A stretch of DNA of 64,000 nt from Timema cristinae (lineage: Eukaryota > Arthropoda > Insecta > Phasmatodea > Timematidae), in the NCBI GenBank assembly GCA_039000515.1, contig JBCFYV010003508.1, positions 46,771,265-46,835,264 of the forward strand. Direction: 5' to 3'. The notes under the pieces are model-generated. The model ran no database searches and was not told the DNA's origin. It saw only the letters and a list, made by a program, of their open reading frames with translations. The first letter of the stretch is position 1. Each line of letters starts with the position of its first letter. Below, piece after piece: positions 43,092 to 53,486 of the stretch. The position numbers were made by a program, and so were the translations under genes.

Positions 43092-43256
43092 ATTTGGCTG
43101 CATGGTCTAAAGCGTCACTCTCTCAATAGACTGGACCACTATGTTAGGGAGGTCGGGATTCGATTCTTAGTCGGGTGTACTGAGGGTGGGGTTGTTTTTC
43201 AAAGTGATTCCACTTTCTCTCACGCAAATGCGTACACACTACTCTAAATTCAACGT
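43092..43256 (+). mobile_element. SINE-A1, tail missing
   Basis: TTGGCTGCATGGTCTAAAGC head, GGGATTCGATTCTTAGTCGG, body to CTCTAAATTCAAC. Confidence 0.7.
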
Positions 43257-43288
43257 GGTGGCAAAATAACCCTTTTTTTAAATAACAG

Positions 43289-43568
43289 GTGACCTGGTGG
43301 TCTAGGGGTTAGGTGTTCAATCCTCGGTCCCGGCACAGATTTATCTGATTGCCAAACCCTTCCTTCACCTCTGACAAGACGTGTATTAATCACAACTTGT
43401 GAATGAGTGGAATGCCAGGCCTCCAGCGTGGTTCGGATCCCACGTTAAACTGTAGGTCCTCCATTTCATCTCACAATCACCCTACCATTACACATTAGCG
43501 TAAGTGCGTATAGCCCGAACGGGTAGTAAGAAGCGGTGATGATGATAATAAATAATAATAATAATTTC
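43289..43568 (+). mobile_element. SINE-B with 9-bp target duplication
   Basis: Head GTGACCTGGTGGTCTAGGGG, with a deletion of about 30 bases between A and B boxes. Body complete; tail GCCCGAACGGGTAGTAAGAA then GATGATGATAATAA. AAATAACAG at 43280-43288 and 43569-43577. Confidence 0.9.
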
Positions 43569-43792
43569 AAATAACAGACTACAGGAAATTGCCCCACGAT
43601 GCGGCGTCAGATTCAAATTGTAGTACCTGCCTGAGCTAGGTGTTATCCGTGCCTGAGATAGGTGTTAGTCCTGATGGTGTATGAGACCCAAAGGGTTGAT
43701 TTTATATGATGGAAATGGTGGAATGCTTTTTTATATCGGGTTGTTTCATATCCTTTTTACTGATGAATACTAGGACAGTTCCTTTTACACTA

Positions 43793-44186
43793 CAGTCGCG
43801 ATTATCCGGCCTAAATTGGCGGCGTCCTGTGCCGGATGATACGGAATATGAGTGTAAATAGTTTGTACGGGTTTCCATACTTTTTTAAAATTTCCACTGA
43901 ACATTTAACTTTATTTTAATAGAATATTCTCGTTTTCTGATTGCGATGTAAAATAGGAAAAAATAAATTGCAGGGGGACAATAAAAATTAAACGAGAAAA
44001 ATTTTTTAAGTCTTTACTAAACAGTACTTCATTTTAGAATTGTAACATCGGCTACAAAGTAAAAACAAGTGAAAATAGAGCGTCAAATGTTTTATTGTGG
44101 ATATGTACCGTTTGTTTAGTTTAAAACACACTGGTTAACATCTAGAACCGGGCCGGATAATACGAAGGGCCGGATAATCGCGACTC
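43793..44186. mobile_element. pogo/Tigger-like MITE, copy 1 (394 bp)
   Basis: Left end CAGTCGCGATTATCCGGCC; right end, reverse complemented, GAGTCGCGATTATCCGGCCC. Flanked by TA at 43791-43792 and 44187-44188. CAGT...GATTATCCG termini with TA duplication are characteristic of pogo/Tigger elements. AT-rich interior; no transposase frame. Confidence 0.8.
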
Positions 44187-44327
44187 TAATGTATTCAAAC
44201 CTCTTCTTCTGTTCTCTTTGATCACATCTTTCCACCAACAAACGGAAAATAAATATTCTTAGTGTGGAATTTCCTATTCGAATAAGAACAAAATAAAAAT
44301 ATCATGATCCAACTATTATGTTTTTCA

Positions 44328-44607
44328 TCCATTACTGTTTCCAGCCTGTGGTCAGTTTTTTTATTCCAGTCATATATTTTCCAATACCAACTTGCTAGAC
44401 CTGTCTTAGCTTCATATGTCTTGTAATCTAATTTAAGACTAGGAAGACACAACATCCAGTCCCCCGGCCGTTAATTCATCAATGTGAAAAAGTAAACCCA
44501 CGTTTCGCCAATGATACATTTTTCGGCCATGCCGGAACTCGAATCGGGATCCTTAGCTCAGTAAACAAACACGTTACCGATTGAGCTAAAGCGTCGGATA
44601 CCTAGTA
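44328..44607 (-). mobile_element. SINE-D
   Basis: Minus strand: head TCCGACGCTTTAGCTCAATC, B box GATTCGAGTTCC, GTTTACTTTTTCACATTGAT, AATTAACGGCCGGGGGACTG, body GTTGTGTCTTCCTAGTCTTA with GCTAAGACAGGTCTAGCAAG, ending CAGTAATGGATGAAAAAC. The hairpin arms have diverged here. The 77-codon minus-strand frame at 44222-44455 is a shadow of this element. Confidence 0.8.
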
Positions 44608-45096
44608 CACGTCTAGTCTGTAAAATAGCTTTTTAAAACACACGGAAGAAAACTTGAGTCGAATAAAACGTGACATGTTTCCTAAGTTAATTTTAGATAT
44701 CTGTTTAAATTGATGGTTTATCCTCCGTAGCTCAACCTTGGCCCTTACTATCGAATGATCTTTTTTTTAGTTCGTTTGTTACTACTCCATCGTGATGCAT
44801 CCTATAATAAAATACTTATTTTTATTTATTTTGTTGATAAAGTATAAACCCAAGACTCGTTTAACGACACTGTAAACTGAAAACAAAATGTTAGTTAGAA
44901 GCTGGAAGAGATAATACATGACCTTGAACAAGCGGATAATGGGATGACCTCTCATTTGGAAGTCGTGGGCTTCATCTCCGAACTGGTACTCCTTTCTTCT
45001 CCTGCCTCTTCCCTTTCACGTAGATTATATATTTATACATTTGTACACGGGCACTAAAGGCACTAAGCAACGCTTTTAAGACATCATTTTTTTTAG
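44608..45096. other. no gene seen
   Basis: AT-rich; no recognised element or exon. Confidence 0.35.
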
Positions 45097-45271
45097 TACC
45101 GCGTCTTACTACCCGTTCGGGTTATACACTTATGTACTAATTACACTGATGGTTTTAGGGATTAGGAAGGCTATATTTATATAGAGTGTATCCGGATTTG
45201 CGTGGAGGGAGATTGGAAAACCATTTTGGAAAAAACCACCCTCAGTACACCTGACCGAGATACGAACCTCG
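45097..45271 (-). mobile_element. SINE-A, head missing
   Basis: Inverted tail ACCGCGTCTTACTACCCGTT, body well kept to CCGAGATACGAACCTCGAG, then an abrupt change to unrelated sequence. Confidence 0.8.
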
Positions 45272-45463
45272 AGATGATTTCACGCGAAGTCCTTGTAGGC
45301 CTCCCTGACTACTCAAAAATAAAACTGCACCGTGAGTCTGACGTTTTGTCCGCGTGCCCATCGGTATTGGAGGCTTGAATCTCGGCTGGTTGCACTGGTA
45401 CCACCCCTCACCTCCCCCTGCCCCCTCAACGAGGGTGCATTCCTCGAAGTTAATGAACTTGGT

Positions 45464-45706
45464 TCCAGCATCGGTGGCCGTGTGGTCTAAGGTGTTACTA
45501 GCTTAATAGACAAGACTGCAGATGACAGGAAGAACGGGGTTCTAAACCCTATTCGGGTGTACTGATGGGTTTTTCTACCCTCCTTCCAAGCAAAGGCTGG
45601 TACACTTCTTCTAAGTCAAACCTTACTCATCCCTAAAACCATTAGCGTAATTAGTACATAAGCGAATAACCCGAACGGGTAGTAAGACGCGGTGACCAAA
45701 TAATAA
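45464..45706 (+). mobile_element. SINE-A1, full length
   Basis: CATCGGTGGCCGTGTGGTCT head; B box lost (GGGGTTCTAAACCC); tail CCCGAACGGGTAGTAAGACG, GCGGTGACCAAATAATAAA. Confidence 0.85.
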
Positions 45707-46304
45707 AGTATCTCTAAGTCGAACGAGTAGTGGGACATGGATTCAGCGGGTGGGGGGGGGGGACACCTTGTTGTTGAACGTACTAATAAAACAAAACATA
45801 TAAATGTCATTGTGTTTAGAAAGTGCACGTTGGGTACAAGAACCAAACCTCCGAAACCGCCTCTTCTGGTAGAACAACTTTACAAGTTCACTTCAAGACG
45901 TTCCGCGTCACTTTCGTTTTCAAGTCTTGATATTAGAACATATGAACTAGAATTTCTCTCTCCTCCCGCGGTGCGTGACTCTCAGGAGAGTATCAAACAA
46001 AAGTGAGAGTGGTATTCTCATGACTTGACTGATGTGCGCGCGGAATAACCGACCCTTCATCTGAGTTGCGGGGAAAAAAATAAAAAAAATAAAGGTTGTC
46101 GCAGAAATCTATGTGGACGATTAATTACAGGCGAGAATATATTCAAGTAAAAGTTTCTGGATCAAAGAGAAACTATTGTAAAAAAAAACAACTAAATAAA
46201 CCAGTCTTTATTAATTCGGGCATCTAGGTGTGCCTAAAATAATTTAAGTACACTCCGATTTAGATACGAAGGAACCTCTTTCGATGTATAGAAAAGTTAA
46301 CTTT
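45707..46304. other. no gene seen
   Basis: GTGGGGGGGGGGGAC at 45749-45763. An 89-codon frame at 45737-46006 has no recognised similarity. Confidence 0.3.
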
Positions 46305-46782
46305 TTTATTATCCGTCCTAAAGTGACGTGTTAGTTTACTTTTTAATTTTGTACAGAACATTTAACTTTGTTTTAATAGAATTTGACCATTTTCTGAAAG
46401 CGATGTAAAATAGTAATACAGTAATTGTAGGGGAACAGTAAAAAATAAACGAGAAAGAGATTTTTAGATTCTTTATTATACAGTACTTTATTTTGGAAAT
46501 CTGACAAGACATCTTGTGAATGTGGGGAATGCCAGGCCTCCACCGTGGTTCGGATTCCACGTTAAACTGTAGGCCCTTCATTTCATCTCACAATCACCCT
46601 ACCATTACACATTAGCGTAAGTGCGTATAACCCGGACGGGTAGTAAGACGCGGTTCTAATAATAATAATAATATTTTTGGAAATGTAATATCTGCTACAA
46701 AGCAAGAACAAGTGAAAATAGAGCGTCAAATGTTTTATTGTGGATATACTGTATCAGTTTGTTTAGTTTAAAACACACTTGT
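46305..46782. mobile_element. pogo/Tigger-like MITE, copy 2, split by SINE-B and truncated
   Basis: Matches copy 1 in order: ATTATCCGTCCTAAAG, GAACATTTAACTTTGTTTTA, GCGATGTAAAATAG, AAATAAACGAGAAA, CAGTACTTTATTTT, then after the SINE ATCTGCTACAAAGCAAGAAC, GAGCGTCAAATGTTTTATTG, TTGTTTAGTTTAAAACACAC. The right terminus is replaced by a reversed SINE-B. Confidence 0.8.
46501..46674 (+). mobile_element. SINE-B inside Tigger-like MITE, 5'-truncated, 10-bp duplication
   Basis: Starts CTGACAAGACATCTTGTG and ends GACGCGGTTCTAATAATAAT. TTTTGGAAAT at 46491-46500 and 46675-46684. Insertion postdates the MITE. Confidence 0.95.
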
Positions 46783-47061
46783 TATTATTATTATTAGCAC
46801 CACGTCTTACTACCCGTCCGGGTTATACTCACTTACGCTAATGTGTAATGGTAGGGTGATTGTGAGATGAAATGAAGGACCTACAGTTTAACGTGGAATC
46901 CGAACCACGGTGGAGGCCTGGCATTCCACACATTCACCAGATGTCTTGTCAGAGGTGAAGGAAGGGTTTGGTAATCAGATAAATCTGTGCCGAGACCGAG
47001 GATTGAACCCCGGACCCCAGCACAGAAGTCTGACACTTTATCGCTAGACCACCAGGTCACC
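46783..47061 (-). mobile_element. SINE-B, full length
   Basis: Inverted (ATT)n tail, CACGTCTTACTACCCGTCCG hairpin region, inverted core CCACGGTGGAGGCCTGGCAT, inverted B box GGATTGAACC and head CTAGACCACCAGGTCACC. It ends MITE copy 2 on the right. Two SINE-B copies thus sit 108 bases apart in opposite orientation. Confidence 0.9.
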
Positions 47062-48295
47062 AAAAATAAAGTTATTTCACAACTGCAAATAAATTATAAA
47101 ACGATAGTTAATGACTATGTAAAATATTCTTAAGGCTACAACATAAAAAAATAATCAAAGAGTATTATCTTAGTTAGCATGTTATAGGCCTACATGTAAT
47201 TATTATAAACGTTATTTTATTATTTTCTGGAGACCAATCAGCGATTCTGGTTTCGACGACATGTTTGGTTGGAATTTTACTTACTGGATATTAACGAAGT
47301 CATAAGATTTTGATTGCCTTCCACACATTCGTTGACGGGGCGCGCTCATGAATAATTCATTGTATGCCACACCTTGCCCATCCGATCACTCTGATAGGAC
47401 AACATGTCCTATTTGTGTCGCGACAGTTTGTGTTCTTCATTTCATAGAAACACATTGCTTCACACGGCCAATCACACGTCGAGATACTCTCCCTCCTTTT
47501 GTGTAAATATATCACAACTCAGACGTACACAAGACAGACAACATTGTTGATAATCTCCGGGCCAGTTTGGCAACACCACTAGAAATGTATATGTGTCAGA
47601 AACTACAGGTATCGCGAGTTTCTTGAATTGGCCAGCTATCAACTAACCTAACCTAGCCTAACCTAATCACTAGTGTAAGGAGTAATGGGATTGCTCCCTG
47701 TGGTTTTATTAGTTTATAGTAATTATTGTGGGGTTGATTACAATTCATGTCTGTCACGTCACCTCTCTTTGCATTTGTTGTTTTTTCCCTCTGTGCTTTT
47801 GATACACGGTCTAGCTGAGCTTTTGAGCCATTTCTTCGCGCGCTTTTGACGCTCTTATGAGCATAAGATGTTCTTCGGCTTCACGTGACAACCTTTAGTT
47901 CCCGTTTGTTCGTTTGTTTTTTCATCATTGAAATACATAACGTGCACTTTCTAAACCCACTGATTATATCAGCACCCTAGCTTAACCTAGTACACCTATT
48001 AATGCACACCCGACCGTAGCGCCTAAATAATATACTACTAGTTGTTTAGCAGACCAACCTGTATCATCATCATCATCATCATCAACTGTTTCCATCCTGT
48101 GTCCGGGTCAGTTTAGTAAAATGCCTCCACCTTCCACCATTCTTCCTCCTTTCATTACTTCCATTCCTCTCCTCCCACTTGATCACTTTCTGTTATCTGC
48201 TCCTCCCATCCATGTCTTGGTCTCCTTTACGGATTTTCCCCTTCATACTTCATTTCCATTATTCTCTTTGGCAAATATGAATACAAATAGTAAAT
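47062..48295. other. no gene seen; short telomere-like and SINE-C fragments
   Basis: CTAACCTAACCTAGCCTAAC at 47644-47663 is a five-unit CCTAA-like run, as in arthropod TTAGG telomeres. TAACGTGCACTTTCTAAACC with TGATTATATCAGCA at 47939-47979 is an inverted SINE-C 3' end. (ATC)7 at 48064-48084. Short Pro/Thr-rich frame at 48121-48354, no recognised similarity. Confidence 0.45.
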
Positions 48296-48460
48296 ATATT
48301 TGTCAGCGCCAACTCGGATTCAAACCAGGATCTTCTAGACATAGTCGATATTAAGAGGTTGCCAATCTCCCATCCGAACTGAACAGCTTTGTTATTCGTG
48401 TACTGGGCTCTGGAGACTCGACCATTCTAACCACTAAACCACGGGTACGGACCATTCTAA
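48296..48460 (-). mobile_element. tRNA-derived SINE (family E) with amplified head
   Basis: Minus strand: A box TGGTTTAGTGG inside CCCGTGGTTTAGTGGTTAGA, then CAGAGCCCAGTACACGAATA, GTTCAGTTCGGATGGGAGAT, and B box GGTTTGAATCC at 48316-48326. A and B boxes are about 105 bases apart, more than in a tRNA, so the head is either interrupted or composite. Only copy of this family in the window. Confidence 0.5.
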
Positions 48461-49016
48461 CACTAAACCACGGGTACGGACCATTCTAACCACTAAACAC
48501 GGGTACGGACCATTCTAACCACTAAACCACGGGTACGGACCATTCTAACCATTAAACCACGGGTACGGACCATTCTAACCACTAAACCACGGGTACGGAC
48601 CATTCTAACCACTAAACCACGGGTACGGACCATTCTAACCACTAAACCACGGGTACGGACCATTCTAACCATTAAACCACGGGTACGGACCATTCTAACC
48701 ACTAAACCACGGGTACGGACCATTCTAACCACTAAACCACGGGTACGGACCATTCTAACCACTAAACCACGGGTACGGACCATTCTAACCACTAAACCAC
48801 GGGTACGGACCATTCTAACCACTAAACCACGGGTACGGACCATTCTAACCACTAAACCACGGGTACGGACCATTCTAACCACTAAACCACGGGTACGGAC
48901 CATTCTAACCACAAACCACGGGTACGGACCATTCTAACCACTAACCACGGGTACGGACCATTCTAACCACTAAACCACGGGTACGGACCATTCTACCACT
49001 AAACCACGGGTACGGA
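48420..49016 (-). repeat. 30-bp minisatellite, about 20 copies, each with a pol III A box
   Basis: Plus-strand unit CGGACCATTCTAACCACTAA then ACCACGGGTA. On the minus strand each unit reads TACCCGTGGTTTAGTGGTTA then GAATGGTCCG and holds a perfect TRGYNNARNNG A box (TGGTTTAGTGG). The last unit is continuous with SINE-E. A few units have one-base deletions (CTAACACTAA, CTAAACACGG, CTACCACTAA). The 139-codon minus-strand frame of repeated VRMVRTRGLV is an artefact. Confidence 0.9.
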
Positions 49017-49489
49017 TTGTTTCGCTCGATAGACTCCAAGGAACAACCACAAGACAAGCAGAAAAAACTAGTCTGTTACAGTAGACATCCCAAAGTGCTG
49101 ACATCTCACAGTTGAGAGCTTTTGGTTCGAATCTCGGCTACAGGTGTGATTTGGGGGGGTGGGGGCTATTAAATCCACTATGTTTAATCATCGGTGATAA
49201 GAGCATCTAGATTTATAGGAACATATTATTTAATTTTATATAACATATGAAATAAAAACGTGGACAAATCTGTCCCATATTTTAGAATTTGATATCGTTT
49301 TATTTTTAAAATGTAAATTCTATTTTATCAAAATGAAATAAACATTTAAAAACAATTACCTTTGAATGTTTTGAATGTTTTAAATGGGTTGTCTCCTCTT
49401 AAAAGTCCTCTTAGAATGTTATTAAAGAGCGTGCATCATAGCATATCCAACTCGGCTCATGCGATAGGATAGGATGAACTATTACCAGT
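49017..49489. other. AT-rich, no gene seen
   Basis: GAGAGCTTTTGGTTCGAATC at 49113-49132 is an isolated B-box-like site. Confidence 0.35.
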
Positions 49490-49572
49490 TGGACAACGCT
49501 ACATTAGTGCTGGCTGATCTTTCTACAAACTGGGATATGGATATGTAGCCCAGACGCGCAGTATGATCTATT
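49490..49572 (+). repeat. retroposon 3' end with hairpin (family H), copy 1
   Basis: ACGCTACATTAGTGCTGGCT, TTTCTACAAACTGGGATATG, TATGTAGCCCAGACGCGCAG, TATGATC. Shares order with 58925-59055. The hairpin CTGGGxTA...TAGCCCAG is followed by GACGCGCAGTAT. No (TTA)n remains here. Confidence 0.45.
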
Positions 49573-49601
49573 TTCAAAGTGAATCTCCAGTGTTTAATTT
49601 A

Positions 49602-49802
49602 TAAAGGAAACATTTTCACGACTGATTTAGTCTCGTGAACTAAGCACGAAACGAAGCATAAATGATAGTCCAACAATTTCCAACCAAGCCTTGTCATTAG
49701 ATGTTCCCAAGGATGGGTTGTAAGATCAGCGGGAGCTTTCCAAGCTTCATTCAAATGAAGCAAACCTTCGAGTAGACTAATATTGGAGACATATTTTGAC
49801 AT
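49602..49802 (-). pseudogene. possible Tigger/pogo (DDE_1) transposase C-terminal relic
   Basis: The 67-codon frame on the minus strand reads NISLLEGLLHLNEAWKA, then PADLTTHPWEHL. In pogo/Tigger/Jerky transposases the region after the DDE catalytic core has LLDAL-x-x-I-x-x-AW-x-x-V-x-x-x-T-I-x-x-CWxHA, and the spacing here fits, with P in place of C in PWEH. Upstream sequence (plus 49803-50000) does not keep frame; catalytic residues are not seen. It may come from the autonomous relative of the two MITEs at 43793 and 46305. Confidence 0.4.
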
Positions 49803-50390
49803 TATTTAATGTATCTGAAAACATCAAATATCCAATTGTATATGAGGTTCAGAAATATTCTCTATTTCTTTTCCATGTGGAATGAAAATTTTGGAAGGAA
49901 GTACAGTATAATTATCTCAGCTGAGCCAGAAAAATCGTTAAATTCATATTCTACAACAATGGATACAAACCAATGTACAAAAACTACCATAACTTCCTAG
50001 AGAAAAATAGAATTATATAAACGAATAAATAAAATAAACGTTTGAGAAAAGAAAGTTTATAAGAGAGGACGGAAGAAACCTTGAAACAAAATAAATTAAA
50101 AACGAAAACTTAAAGTAGAAATACTCATAACTGCAAACAAACTGTTTACGATTTAATTAAAAACAAATTAAACATCCCATAAAGAGTATTAATTTGCAGA
50201 TAAATAAGTTGCAGGCAAGTGTTTTTCAAGTAAGCCTACAAACAGGAAAAGATTAATAGAAAAAAAAAAACCTTCAAAAGAAAATGTTAAAACACAAAAC
50301 ATATTTTATTATTTCGTTTGTTGATTCAAATAAACAACTGAAATAAAATACTTTTTTTTTTTAAGAGTTAATCTAAACGTTGCTTTTAAG
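49803..50390. other. A-rich, no intact gene seen
   Basis: May contain the decayed upstream part of the transposase relic on the minus strand; reading is broken. Otherwise AT-rich. Confidence 0.3.
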
Positions 50391-50676
50391 GTGACCTGGT
50401 GGTCTAGAGGTAAGGTGTCATACTTCTGTGCTGGGAGTCCGGGGTTCAATCCTCGGTCCCGGCACAGATTTATCTGATTACCAAACCCTTCCTTCACCTC
50501 TGACAAGACATCTTGTGAATGTGGGGAATGCCAGGTCTCCACCGTGGTTCGGATCCCACGTTAAACTGTAGGTCCTCTATTTCGTATCACAATCATCCTA
50601 CCATTACACATTAGCGTAAGTGCGTACAACCCGAATGGGTAGTAAGACGAGGTGCTAATAATAATAATAATAATAA
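50391..50676 (+). mobile_element. SINE-B, full length
   Basis: AGGTGACCTGGTGGTCTAGA head, CATACTTCTGTGCTGGGAGT, B box GGTTCAATCC, core, tail CCCGAATGGGTAGTAAGACG and (TAA)7. Body lacks the GTGTATTAATCACAACT segment, like most copies. Confidence 0.95.
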
Positions 50677-50769
50677 CTAATACATACAAAGCTGTGGGCA
50701 TTATTGGGGGGTAGTATAAAATTGTGAAAACTAGAATCTATAATAATAAAATAGCTAGTCTGTCATGAG

Positions 50770-51041
50770 CAAGGCCGTAGCCAGATGGGGTTTTTGGGGG
50801 TTCAAACCCCCCTCAAAATTTTATGAACAAAATATATATGGCTTTATTTATGGTTCAAACAATACCAAAAATTAAGATAAAAATAAAAATTAGGGGGATG
50901 CTTTACCATAAAAAGCACTTCAGAGAGCTTCTAGAGGTGTTTATCATCTGGAATGTTTTTCTAGCTTTCAGCAATTGGGGGATGTGCCCACCAACCCTCC
51001 CACTCCCCCTCCCCTGAAATTATTGGCTGGCTACGGCCTTG
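50770..51041. mobile_element. hAT-like MITE, 272 bp, 8-bp target duplication
   Basis: Left end CAAGGCCGTAGCCAGATGGG, right end reverse complemented CAAGGCCGTAGCCAGCCAAT: a perfect 15-bp TIR. Flanked by GTCATGAG at 50762-50769 and 51042-51049. An 8-bp duplication is the hAT mark. The left side has GGGGGTTCAAACCCCCC, an internal palindrome. AT-rich interior without transposase. Confidence 0.85.
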
Positions 51042-51049
51042 GTCATGAG

Positions 51050-51843
51050 CGTTTTGTGTTATCCACCCTAACAGAGCACTGGCATTTAAAAAATGCCCAT
51101 GTGCATCTCAAAGCAGGAATTTAAAATGTTTGATTATATATTTTTTATTAATTAATTAAAAACCGTGCTGGATATCTGGCATCCAAGACTTGGTCAGACG
51201 TGCTAATCGCTCAACTACTCGTAAAAAAGTTATGTGAAGAATGTCGACGAGCTTGTTTTATCTAAGAAACTTTTTGAAAACATATTTTATAATAAAAGTG
51301 TCCGCTATGTAAACTAAAATGTCTACTCCCTCCCCCGACTAATCATGTCGCGGTGATTAGCGTGTTTGGTTGATGATAATCAGACTGGTCCTAAGGCGCG
51401 CTCTTTGATTCTCGACACAGATACACCCCCCCCCCCTCACAGCTAGTGAAAGTTGTTCCTCACCTCCACTTTCCCTCAACTCACAATACGACTTGACTTG
51501 TTTGTTGCCGTGCCGAAAGAAGAAGAAAAAAAACTTTCCCCACCGCCTGCGCCTCTTCCGGGCTCCACGAAAACAAAAGAGTTCTCTCTCTCTCTGTCTG
51601 TCTACTTGCGAGTATCTGATCTCTCAGGTACCTCCCCTCCCTCCCCCCCACCGTATTGTCTGCATGCATTGCTGGGCGCACGTGTGGACACACTTGATTG
51701 AACCGATTGTTTTCTCAAACGTTTATATTTCTTTTCCCTCCTACTTTGAGATTTAAAAAAAATAAAATAATAATTTAAATACACTGGCCTACATTATTTT
51801 TTTTGGCAATAATTTAATTTTTTTTATTTATTTATTTATCTGA
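51050..51843. other. no gene seen
   Basis: C-run at 51426-51436, (TC)n near 51585-51600 and a Pro/Ser-rich 82-codon frame at 51453-51701 that is explained by the CT-rich composition. Confidence 0.35.
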
Positions 51844-51916
51844 GGTATTTTAAACGAGTACTTTCAAAACCGACTGATTATATCAGCCACACGAGAATTT
51901 CTATGATCGAGAGTGA
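51844..51916 (-). mobile_element. SINE-C 3' end fragment
   Basis: ACTTTCAAAACCGACTGATT, ATATCAGCCACACGAGAATT, TCTATGATCGAGAGTGA. Body and head are absent; the microsatellite begins at the break. Confidence 0.7.
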
Positions 51917-52394
51917 ACATACAATACGCAACAATACATACATACATACATACATACATACATACATAATACATAAACATACATACATACATACATACAT
52001 ACTACATACATACATACATACATACATACATACATACATACATACATAATACATACATACATCATACATACATACATACATACATACAAATACATACAAT
52101 ACATACATACATACATACATACATACACATACATACATACACAATACATACAACATACATACATACATACATACATACATACATACATACATACATACAT
52201 ACATACATACACACATACATACATACATACATACATACATACATACACAATACATACATACATACACACACATACATACATACATACACACAATACATAC
52301 ACAATACATACATACATACACACACATACATACATACACAACATACACACATACATACACACATACATACACACACATACATACATACATACAT

Positions 52395-52438
<44 letters not shown>
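51917..52438. repeat. (TACA)n microsatellite with (AC)n end, about 520 bp
   Basis: Long TACA tracts broken by ATAC, ACAC and CATC variants, ending in (AC)14. Produces false Cys/Tyr/Met/Val frames up to 206 codons on the minus strand. Length is likely to be polymorphic and could be misassembled. Confidence 0.95.
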
Positions 52439-52817
52439 GGCTCTCATATGGGCCGAGACAAACGTCTTGAAACACTTGTATAACCAATTGGTGTACATTC
52501 ATTGTTCAAGGTTTGTGTTTCCTTTGTTTGTGGTCTGTCCAGAAATTTGTGGACCAGGGCTTGGTTTCCAACTAATTCCTGAACTCTACTCACGAGCTAT
52601 CAACGAGCATCATAACCGTGACGTCATCCTCGTTCAGTCTCCAATTTTAGCCGGCCATACTAAGGGTAGTCTACCCTAAATATTTTTACAACTCTTTCAT
52701 GTACGCAAATGTAGGTATATTTCCTCTTATATTCCTGCTCTCTCTCATTAGTGCCTCATTAGTGTCTCATTAGTGTCAACTTTAGGACAATCCGGGCGAT
52801 GCAATGCACTCATTATA
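52439..52817. other. no gene; possible SINE-A remnant
   Basis: CTTTCATGTACGCAAATGTA and TATATTTCCTCTTATATTC at 52695-52735 recall the A body. CTCATTAGTG repeated three times at 52744-52775. A 70-codon frame at 52467-52679 has no recognised similarity. Confidence 0.3.
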
Positions 52818-53006
52818 AGGGATTAGTTTGAGAGATGTTTGCTTAAAGAAAATTAACTCGCATTAGCGTGGAGAGAGGCTGGGAAATCCTTTAATGAAAC
52901 TTGTATGTTGAAAATCACACTCAGCCCACGTGGGCTGATATTAAAAGCCCAACGATCAAGTGTACTGCGAGTCAGATTCCTTAGACCGTCCAGCCACCGC
53001 TGTGGG
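52818..53006 (-). mobile_element. SINE-A, degenerate
   Basis: Inverted words AAAATTAACTCGCATTAGCG, TGGAGAGAGGCTGGGAAATC, CCTTAGACCGTCCAGCCACC. Confidence 0.55.
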
Positions 53007-53486
53007 TTTTAGTAGGTTTTTTGGTTTTTGTCTTGTTGCTTATCAATGACTTTGACAATCGACCCTACGAGTGCAACGGGGAAGAACGAGGTTACGTGTT
53101 TATAAACTGCGCCAGCATTCGTCTAGTGTACATTTCCGGTGCGATTGATGGGGAACGAACACCTGCTTCTCTCTCTCTCTCTTGGGTCAGACGTTCTAAC
53201 CTCTAATCGTTCTTAGTTTCTTTCAAAGCCAATCCCACCCTTGGGAAGGCGCGTGGCTGTCTCATTCTCTTCGGCATGCTGGTCCCCAACTCGTATCTTG
53301 GTTTGATCAATCACGTTTTTATTAGTTCGTGACACGTCAAAAACAATTAACGCCCCCCCCCCCCTCTGGCCCCCCTCGACCCCCCAAATGTGAAAGTAAC
53401 GCGTGGAGTCACTTTACTTTCATTATTCTCTCGACGGAATATCACTACTCCTCCTTGACAAAACCCGCCCTCCCGGGTGTTTACAT
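53007..53486. other. no gene seen
   Basis: C-run GCCCCCCCCCCCCTCTGGCC at 53351-53370. No exon or element ends recognised. Confidence 0.35.

Noticed and set aside
44222..44455. 77-codon minus-strand frame with Trp/Tyr/Asp-rich sequence
   Set aside because: It overlaps the 3' half of a SINE-D copy that aligns with 32653 and 61458.
48493..48912. 139-codon Arg/Val-rich repeat protein on the minus strand
   Set aside because: 30-bp minisatellite artefact derived from a SINE head.
51878..52502. Cys/Tyr/Met/Val-rich 146-206-codon frames
   Set aside because: Translation of the (TACA)n and (AC)n microsatellite.
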